Shown: piece after piece, positions 1 to 4,200 of the stretch
How positions within the stretch are numbered: the first letter of the stretch is position 1
How the letters are laid out: each line of letters starts with the position of its first letter
Assembly (NCBI GenBank): GCA_030587525.1
Contig: JAUQYW010000283.1
Location: 1-8,099, forward strand
Direction: 5' to 3'
DNA from: Candidatus Sigynarchaeota archaeon
GTDB lineage: Archaea; Asgardarchaeota; Lokiarchaeia; Sigynarchaeales; Sigynarchaeaceae
Length of the DNA stretch: 8,099 bases
Position numbers and translations under genes: made by a program
Notes under the pieces: model-generated
Told to the model about the DNA's origin: nothing
Seen by the model: only the letters and a program-made list of their open reading frames with translations
The model's database searches: none

Positions 1-2
1 AG

Positions 3-272
3 ATCGCCGGCGCGAACTTCTGCAAGTGGAGCCAGGGTATGCCGGTCGGACTGTTCCCCGTGGCAGCCACGGTGATCACGGAAATCGACGCGCTGGAGAT
101 GCTCTTCGACGTGGAAGTCCTCCACCTTGCAAGCGGGGGCCTCGGCAATGCGCAAGGATCCGTCGTCTTGCTCATCGAAGCGGACGAGGACAAGGAGCTC
201 GATATTTGCAAGGCATTCCTCGAAAAGGAAATCTTCGGTGAAAAACCGATACAGCCCAATCCAGCCGAATAG
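3..272 (+). CDS. C-terminal part of an unrecognised protein (truncated by window edge)
   Basis: This reading frame is open from the left edge and ends in TAG at 270-272, so about 89 C-terminal residues are visible and the true start lies outside the window. The visible part begins near a Cys-Lys-Trp segment (FCKW). It continues through a hydrophobic helix-like stretch (VAATVITEIDALEML) and a Gly-rich segment (HLASGGLGNAQGS) leading into a buried strand (VVLLIEAD), and finishes with a charged helix (DKELDICKAFLEKE). Strand-Gly loop-strand-helix is the texture of an alpha/beta domain. I do not recognise the family and assign no function. A Met at codon 39-41 could in principle start a 77-residue protein, but the frame is open upstream without a visible ribosome site, so a truncated longer gene is more likely. 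Oligo-T tracts follow the stop. Confidence 0.7.
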   Translation: MAGANFCKWSQGMPVGLFPVAATVITEIDALEMLFDVEVLHLASGGLGNAQGSVVLLIEADEDKELDICKAFLEKEIFGEKPIQPNPAE

Positions 273-297
273 ATCAGTGTACTTGTGCATATCCTTC

Positions 298-326
298 TTT
301 TTTCTTGTTCCTCCGGTTCTTTTTTT
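298..326 (+). terminator. Oligo-T terminator-like tracts
   Basis: A run of six T (298-303) and a run of seven T (320-326) lie 26-54 bp after the stop codon of the left-edge gene, separated by a pyrimidine-rich stretch. Archaeal RNA polymerase terminates on U-rich tracts without needing a hairpin, and no convincing stem is seen here. This is a sequence-based assignment only. Confidence 0.5.
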
Positions 327-344
327 GGTACCTTTCCCTGGTCA

Positions 345-362
345 ATAAAAAGCGATAAATAC
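345..362 (+). promoter_or_regulatory. Possible TATA-like element for the SCP2 gene
   Basis: An A/T-rich segment (AATAAAAAG followed by GATAAATAC at 354-362) stands about 45-60 bp before the SCP2 start. If it is an archaeal TATA box, transcription would begin near 382-386 and give a short leader containing the ribosome site. The match to the TATA consensus is modest and no clear BRE is seen, so confidence is low. Confidence 0.3.
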
Positions 363-396
363 TCTCCCACGAACACGGTTACTATACATTCAAAAA

Positions 397-402
397 AGGT
401 GA
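397..402 (+). promoter_or_regulatory. Ribosome binding site of the SCP2 gene
   Basis: AGGTGA, complementary to the archaeal 16S 3' end, ends 4 bp before the ATG at 407. A GTG codon at 404 is in frame but only 1 bp from this motif, so the ATG at 407 is the better start. Confidence 0.55.
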
Positions 403-406
403 CGTG

Positions 407-814
407 ATGTTATTTCTCTCTCAAGCATGGGCAGACGCCTACATGAAGGAAATGAACCAGTACAAAGCGTATGAGGAAGCAGCGAAGACGTGGGAAGGAG
501 ACTTCATCTTCGTTGCCTTGGATGACAAGACCAAGGAGATCGTGAAAGCGGCGTATTTTGACCTGTGGCATGGCAAGTGTCGAAAGGCTTTTGAAGTCAA
601 GGACTTGAAAAATCCAGGCGTCAAGCCGGAAAATGTTATCCAAGCGCCCATCGCGACCTGGAAGAAGGTTTTATCGAAGGAACTCGACCCCATCCAAGGC
701 CTTATGGCGGGAAAGTTGAAACTCGCCGGAAATATGACCAAGATCATGCGCGCGGTCAAGGCTGCACAAGAAATGGTCAATATCACGACGAAAGTTAAAA
801 CGGAATACGCTTGA
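407..814 (+). CDS. SCP2 sterol-binding domain family protein (sterol-carrier-like, lipid-binding)
   Basis: A 135-residue single-domain protein of the SCP2 superfamily, which forms a small alpha/beta fold with a hydrophobic tunnel for lipids or fatty-acyl molecules. The signature parts are present in order. An N-terminal helix with a YEEAAKTWEGDF-type segment (residues 22-33) is followed by a strand and the highly typical FDLWHGKCRKA stretch (51-61). Next come an APIATWKKV segment (80-88) and the ligand-end motif DPIQGLMAGKLKLAGNM (94-110), with a C-terminal amphipathic helix to VKTEY. The length fits stand-alone prokaryotic SCP2 proteins. There is no signal peptide or membrane segment, so it is cytoplasmic. 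It sits alone between T-tracts and appears monocistronic. The family is known to bind lipids, but the ligand here is unknown and nothing shows that it is a sterol. The family call is strong; the physiological role is open. Confidence 0.92.
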   Translation: MLFLSQAWADAYMKEMNQYKAYEEAAKTWEGDFIFVALDDKTKEIVKAAYFDLWHGKCRKAFEVKDLKNPGVKPENVIQAPIATWKKVLSKELDPIQGLMAGKLKLAGNMTKIMRAVKAAQEMVNITTKVKTEYA

Positions 815-819
815 ATCTA

Positions 820-837
820 TTTTTTTTACCTCTTTTC
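820..837 (+). terminator. Oligo-T terminator after the SCP2 gene
   Basis: Eight consecutive T (820-827) begin 5 bp after the TGA of the SCP2 gene, followed by a second pyrimidine run (TCTTTTC, 831-837). No stem-loop precedes them. The position and length fit an archaeal U-tract terminator and separate this gene from the next plus-strand gene. Confidence 0.6.
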
Positions 838-841
838 AATT

Positions 842-856
842 TTACATAATATTATT
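842..856 (+). promoter_or_regulatory. TATA-like promoter element for the small plus-strand gene
   Basis: TTACATAATATTATT is a strongly A/T-rich TATA-like segment in a region otherwise without genes. A start of transcription some 25 bp downstream would fall near 870-878. That is after the ATG at 867 and before the in-frame ATG at 915, which supports the shorter protein. Assignment is by pattern and position only. Confidence 0.4.
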
Positions 857-914
857 CATTTTTGGAATGAAATCACGCTGGCAATCGACCAATGAGCTTT
901 TAACGGGAATCATT

Positions 915-1214
915 ATGGAAGAAGCATTGCTAGGGACGTGGAAATCCGGGATGAAAAGTCTCGATGTCCTGGCCTTGACCGCGACGGCGTGCATCGTGGA
1001 TGGCGACCGCGGCAGGTGGAGCTCGGCCGGTGACGAGATCTGGTTATTGCGAGGCGATGGAAAAACAGGGACGAAATGGACATTTTCCCTCGGCGATAAC
1101 GGCACCTTGACCTTCTCGCAGCCCGAGGATTTCACGTATCTCGGTCACGGGGAATACATGTACTTCCAGATGACCCCGCCTGGCACGACCGTCGTGTTTC
1201 ACCGCATAGCTTGA
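915..1214 (+). CDS. Small beta-rich hypothetical protein, possibly lipocalin-like
   Basis: A 99-residue protein of no firmly recognised family. Near its N-terminus it has LLGTWKSG, the Gly-x-Trp pattern often seen at the first strand of lipocalin-like small beta-barrels. The rest is a series of short strands with Gly/Asp turns (GDEIWLLRGDGKTGTKWTFSL, then DNGTLTFSQPEDF), ending in an aromatic strand (EYMYFQM) and a hydrophobic one (TTVVFHRIA). This supports a small beta-sheet fold, and the lipocalin comparison is inference. It has no signal peptide and no membrane segment. An in-frame ATG at 867 would add 16 residues. The ATG at 915 is preferred because the conserved-looking part begins there, a GGGA lies about 6 bp upstream, and the TATA-like element places transcription start after 867. 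It converges with the minus-strand block. Confidence 0.6.
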   Translation: MEEALLGTWKSGMKSLDVLALTATACIVDGDRGRWSSAGDEIWLLRGDGKTGTKWTFSLGDNGTLTFSQPEDFTYLGHGEYMYFQMTPPGTTVVFHRIA

Positions 1215-1230
1215 AAATCGCTGGGAGCGA
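1214..1230 (-). terminator. Small hairpin with T4 tail in the convergent junction
   Basis: On the minus strand TCGCT-CCC-AGCGA (1230-1218) forms a perfect 5-bp stem with a 3-base loop and is followed at once by TTTT (1217-1214), about 32 bp after the stop of the minus-strand membrane protein gene. This resembles a short intrinsic terminator placed where the two convergent transcription units meet. The stem is short, so chance is possible. Confidence 0.35.
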
Positions 1231-1261
1231 AAGTAGCACGAGTCATCCAGCTCATGGTGAT

Positions 1262-1825
1262 TCATTCTTTATGAGGCGATACACGCCGTGAGATGATCCA
1301 CGCTATGACGAGCCACGCGATCACGGCAAACAAGAGGACCCACTTTCCAAGCGAAAAACTCGAGCAGAAGACCGCAAGCACGTCGGGAAAGGCGATTGGA
1401 TCAGAAGCCATGGCGAAGAGAAACCCATTCTCGATTGAATCGAGGATCGCTGCCACGGGGCCGAGCAGAGAAACGATCAGCGTTATTGATCGCCACCGGG
1501 TGCCCTTCGCAAGTTTACGGTAGATAGCCAGCGATGCAGTGAAGAACAGTATGCCATACATGAGCATTAACCCGTAGTCCAATAACTGAGCAGTGAAATA
1601 ATAGGCCATTCCCCCGGCGGCGAGGATCAAGGCATATTCTGCTTTCATGAATGGACCACTGAAGCTCAGCTGGCTTGCCATGAAATTTACCGTATCACCA
1701 GAAAACTGGAAAATCACGGCTATGACGGGATAGATGACAAAGGTTCCGATGAGGCTGATGATGAGGAGGATTCTCAATCGGTGCGGGGACGGCGTTGTGG
1801 TCAATTTTTCGATGCATCCGGTCAT
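1262..1825 (-). CDS. Four-helix integral membrane protein of unknown function
   Basis: A 187-residue membrane protein with four predicted helices near residues 19-40, 82-103, 112-137 and 160-179. Basic residues at the N-terminus (HRLR), in the 104-112 loop (RKLAKGTRWR) and at the C-terminus (SRRVSPHK) place both ends and that loop inside the cell. The stretch 43-80 is then outside. The pattern QLLDY (80-84) entering helix 2 and the LDSIEN motif (128-133) ending helix 3 recall a widespread group of uncharacterised prokaryotic four-helix proteins with conserved LDY and LDxxEN motifs. That comparison is from memory. Charged residues inside helices (D83, D129, E132) may be functional. GAGTGAT lies 5 bp before the ATG at 1823-1825. 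The gene follows the second 7TM gene by 71 bp with no T-tract between, so it may be co-transcribed. No function can be assigned. Confidence 0.85.
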   Translation of the reverse strand: MTGCIEKLTTTPSPHRLRILLIISLIGTFVIYPVIAVIFQFSGDTVNFMASQLSFSGPFMKAEYALILAAGGMAYYFTAQLLDYGLMLMYGILFFTASLAIYRKLAKGTRWRSITLIVSLLGPVAAILDSIENGFLFAMASDPIAFPDVLAVFCSSFSLGKWVLLFAVIAWLVIAWIISRRVSPHKE

Positions 1826-1896
1826 TGTGCATCACTCGTGGTAGTTCGAACCAGCATCTCGTTCTAATTTCATGTGTTTTTTGGGCATAACGCGGG

Positions 1897-3096
1897 TCAC
1901 GCATCGCTCTTTTTCTGCAGGGCATCGATTTCCGAAAAGAATGTATCTATCGATGTGAAAAATTTTCTCATGACCTTGCCCAGTTTTGTCACGTGCAACC
2001 TGAACGTAAATTCTACCCTTCCCGTGAGAAAAGTCTTGTTTTTGATTTCAATGCTTTCTTTTTTCAAAATGTCATCGGAAAGGGTCGCATCAGCGTCTTG
2101 CAAGAAGCTCGCAAGCTGGGCGCGCAAAGCATTCAAATCCATATGCGTAACAAGTACGCCAACGACACGCGAGGTGAATTCAATGATGAGTACCTCGTCT
2201 TGATGAACGAGAGTCTTCAGTACACCTTTCGAGGAGGAGATCTCGTGGAGCAACTTGTCTATCCCGACGATGGATGACGCAAACACTTCCCGGTCCATCT
2301 GGTCCTGTTCAGTATCTTGCATTTGCGAAACCTTCTTGAACTGGTGTCGCAAAATGATCCGGCCATCGCTCGTGGTCAAATAAAGCTCCTTGATGTAGGA
2401 CGGGGCGAACACCTCGTTTAACGAGGGGCCGGAAAAGAAACCGCCGGCCATAAATGCCAACCCAAGCAAGATTAACGGTTCTGGAACGAACCAATTCTTG
2501 AAATCGAGCATGAACCCGAGCGTGGGGGTCATCATAAGGATCCCGGCCGTGAGCACGGAAAAACCCGTGAAAATGACGCCAAGGTTCAAGCGGCTCTTAC
2601 CCCGCGTCACCTCGATAAAAAGATAGAGGAGGACGAACGGCAAAGCACAGAAGGGCAGCAAGCACGCGAGAACCACGGCGAAGATCCATGGCGGCAAGAA
2701 GATCGTGACGAAAAGCAAGATCATTCCCGAGGCCACGAGCAAATCCACCTTGATCCGGGTCAAGGACCTTCCCTGCACGATGAAAAAACCAGAGTATGCG
2801 CATATCGAGAACATGATCGTTATCTTGTCCATAAATGTGATGATTTCGGGCAACATGGCAGGAGGCAGGAAATAGACGAACCAGACCTCGAATATATATG
2901 CAAGGATGCCGGCCGCATGAAAGATAAAGAACAGGGCAAGTCCTAGATAGGTTCGATTAATCACTGGCGGTTGATGCTGCTTCTTTTTTCCCCGCTGGTT
3001 TCCAAGGAGGAAAAAGGCCAGCTCGCACGCGACGAGAATGCTGACCGCGTTCGTGCATGTTTTCAAGATGAATGTCATTTCATCCATGAACGTCAT
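1897..3096 (-). CDS. Seven-helix membrane protein with C-terminal longin/roadblock-like domain (second of tandem pair)
   Basis: A 399-residue protein in two parts. Seven hydrophobic helices are visible near residues 12-32, 48-73, 88-108, 117-134, 136-160, 171-192 and 203-222. Basic loops (GNQRGKKKQ 32-40, RSLTRIK 110-116, EVTRGKSRL 162-170) place the N-terminus outside and the C-terminus inside. Residues 233-338 read as strand-strand-helix-three strands-helix: IKELYLTTSDGRIILRHQF, then a long helix containing ASSIVGIDKLLHEISSS, then VLIIEF and VVGVLVTH, then LNALRAQLASFL. This is the order of the longin fold and its roadblock-like relatives. An extra tail (344-399) with several basic residues follows and has no counterpart in the partner protein. 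The ATG at 3094-3096 overlaps the upstream stop (ATGA), indicating translational coupling. GAGGCGAT (3095-3102) would also suit the ATG at 3085-3087, so the start could be three codons later. There is no Lys in helix 7, so it is not a rhodopsin. The role is inferred as a sensor or scaffold. Confidence 0.88.
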   Translation of the reverse strand: MTFMDEMTFILKTCTNAVSILVACELAFFLLGNQRGKKKQHQPPVINRTYLGLALFFIFHAAGILAYIFEVWFVYFLPPAMLPEIITFMDKITIMFSICAYSGFFIVQGRSLTRIKVDLLVASGMILLFVTIFLPPWIFAVVLACLLPFCALPFVLLYLFIEVTRGKSRLNLGVIFTGFSVLTAGILMMTPTLGFMLDFKNWFVPEPLILLGLAFMAGGFFSGPSLNEVFAPSYIKELYLTTSDGRIILRHQFKKVSQMQDTEQDQMDREVFASSIVGIDKLLHEISSSKGVLKTLVHQDEVLIIEFTSRVVGVLVTHMDLNALRAQLASFLQDADATLSDDILKKESIEIKNKTFLTGRVEFTFRLHVTKLGKVMRKFFTSIDTFFSEIDALQKKSDA

Positions 3097-4136
3097 CGCC
3101 TCTTTGCGCGGAACACGCTAGCGAGTTGCCCGCCTTGTTGATTGATCTTGGCAATGTTGATGACCCCGCTAGAACCTTCCAGGACTCCCGAAAACTGCGT
3201 CTCGAAGGAATTCACGAATCGATCGAGCTTCTCGTGCAAGATGGCGAGGTTTTTCTTCACTTGCAACACGGCGATGACGCGTTTCCCGGAAAATTCCCGA
3301 TCGCCGACTTTCACGAGGAAATTCAAGTCTTGAAATTCTATATGGCTCGGGGGCTCGTCACTCTTGACGATCGTTTGCGAGATGAGCAGCACGGTTGCAA
3401 GGCCACCGCCCAGCAGGTCTCCTTCCTTGAGCATGCTGTCTTTTTCCACCGAATAAGCAAACAAGCAGACGCTATTATAAATCACGTAAATTGTTTGGAC
3501 GTTGTTATACCACAAGAACTCGTCCGCGGTGCGTATGGAATAAAAGTTCAACCCGATGACGATCATCCCGACTAGCTGGACGAGCAAACCCGAGAGTAGA
3601 AATAGTTGTCCCCCATAAGTGACCACGAGATCGGCAGAAAGCCCGATCCCGATTCCCAACACGAACGCGCCGCCGATGGCGGAGATCATGCGCTTGCGAA
3701 TCTGGCCATCAACCTTGAGAAGGACCTGGAAAAAGAACCAGAACACGGCGATGGCAGCAAGGTAGATCGTGAAGCTGAAGGTGTACGCGAGGTCATATGG
3801 AAGGATCAGGATAAGGAGCATGCACGAAATGCATCCTATCGTCAACAAAGGGACCCGTCGCTTCTTGAACTGGTGCTCGAACAAGAACACGAACGTGGTA
3901 AATGCAGCAAATCGCATTGTCACTTCGATCCGATAAAATAAATCGAAGATAATGAAAAACCGTATGAAATAAAAGATGCTAGAACCGCAAAAGCTGCAAA
4001 AGCAAAGCGTTAGCAAGGATGACAAGGATTCCCTAGATTTTCGATACTGGAACGCGAACAGTCCAGCCACTTCCCCGAGTAACACCGAGTCGAGCACCGC
4101 GCAGAGAATCTCGACCATGAACACCGCATCTGCCAT
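3093..4136 (-). CDS. Seven-helix membrane protein with C-terminal longin-like domain (first of tandem pair)
   Basis: A 347-residue protein with the same design as its downstream neighbour but very different sequence. Helices are predicted near residues 5-29, 39-65, 71-88, 95-113, 116-139, 151-172 and 177-200. Basic loops QYRKSRES (30-37), QFKKRRV (89-95) and KVDGQIRKRM (141-150) give N-out/C-in topology. The cytoplasmic part (about 212-316) reads IYVIYN, CLFAYSV, a Gly-rich helix (GDLLGGGLATVLLISQTIV), HIEFQDLNFLVKV, KRVIAVLQV and a final amphipathic helix (LAILHEKLDRFVNSFETQF). This matches the longin-like beta-beta-alpha-beta-beta-beta-alpha order common in Asgard archaeal proteins. A short basic tail follows (AKRR). 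A GTG at 4170-4172 would add 12 residues, but the strong GAGGTGA at 4148-4154 lies inside that extension, so the ATG at 4134-4136 is chosen. The stop overlaps the next start. Function is not known; a membrane platform for small GTPases or a signal receptor is inferred. Confidence 0.87.
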   Translation of the reverse strand: MADAVFMVEILCAVLDSVLLGEVAGLFAFQYRKSRESLSSLLTLCFCSFCGSSIFYFIRFFIIFDLFYRIEVTMRFAAFTTFVFLFEHQFKKRRVPLLTIGCISCMLLILILPYDLAYTFSFTIYLAAIAVFWFFFQVLLKVDGQIRKRMISAIGGAFVLGIGIGLSADLVVTYGGQLFLLSGLLVQLVGMIVIGLNFYSIRTADEFLWYNNVQTIYVIYNSVCLFAYSVEKDSMLKEGDLLGGGLATVLLISQTIVKSDEPPSHIEFQDLNFLVKVGDREFSGKRVIAVLQVKKNLAILHEKLDRFVNSFETQFSGVLEGSSGVINIAKINQQGGQLASVFRAKRR

Positions 4137-4147
4137 AATGCATCGTT

Positions 4148-4154
4148 TCACCTC
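4148..4154 (-). promoter_or_regulatory. Strong ribosome binding site of the first 7TM gene
   Basis: GAGGTGA on the minus strand is a near-perfect archaeal Shine-Dalgarno sequence. It lies 11 bp before the ATG at 4134-4136, slightly long but usable, and downstream of the alternative GTG at 4172. It therefore decides the start in favour of the shorter protein. Confidence 0.6.
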
Positions 4155-4172
4155 GGTAGTTTTAAGGATCAC

Positions 4173-4184
4173 GGAATATGTAAA
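4173..4184 (-). promoter_or_regulatory. Possible TATA-like element upstream of the 7TM pair
   Basis: TTTTACATATTC on the minus strand lies between the mannosidase stop and the first 7TM gene. Used as a TATA box it would place the transcript start near 4150-4156, just at the ribosome site, so the leader would be very short. It could equally be part of the T-rich terminator region. Low confidence. Confidence 0.25.
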
Positions 4185-4186
4185 AG

Positions 4187-4193
4187 AAAAAAA
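4187..4193 (-). terminator. T7 tract after the mannosidase stop
   Basis: Seven T on the minus strand begin 7 bp after the mannosidase TGA (4201-4203) and are followed by CTTTTA. Such a tract can terminate archaeal transcription, at least partly, so the mannosidase and the 7TM pair may be only partly co-transcribed despite the short 64-bp gap to the chosen start. Confidence 0.45.
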
Positions 4194-4200
4194 CGGCAGG

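Noticed and set aside
439..786. Minus-strand frame opposite the SCP2 gene
   Set aside because: The plus-strand frame has unmistakable SCP2 motifs and a ribosome site; the minus frame has neither.
842..1135. Minus-strand frame opposite the small beta-rich gene
   Set aside because: The plus-strand frame has a TATA-like element and an ordered strand pattern. The minus frame is Pro/Ser-rich and overlaps the promoter region.
1826..1896. Tiny reading frame (13 codons, in frame upstream of the four-helix protein) as a leader peptide
   Set aside because: It is too short to judge, has no ribosome site, and a stop followed by a start in the same frame can arise by chance.
3126..3575. Plus-strand reading frame of 149 codons opposite the first longin-like domain
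   Set aside because: It covers the minus-strand coding sequence for a domain with clear secondary-structure order, and has no ribosome site or promoter of its own.
1897..4136. Microbial rhodopsin identity for the 7TM proteins
   Set aside because: Neither protein has a lysine in helix 7 for a retinal Schiff base, and both carry large C-terminal cytoplasmic domains unlike rhodopsins.
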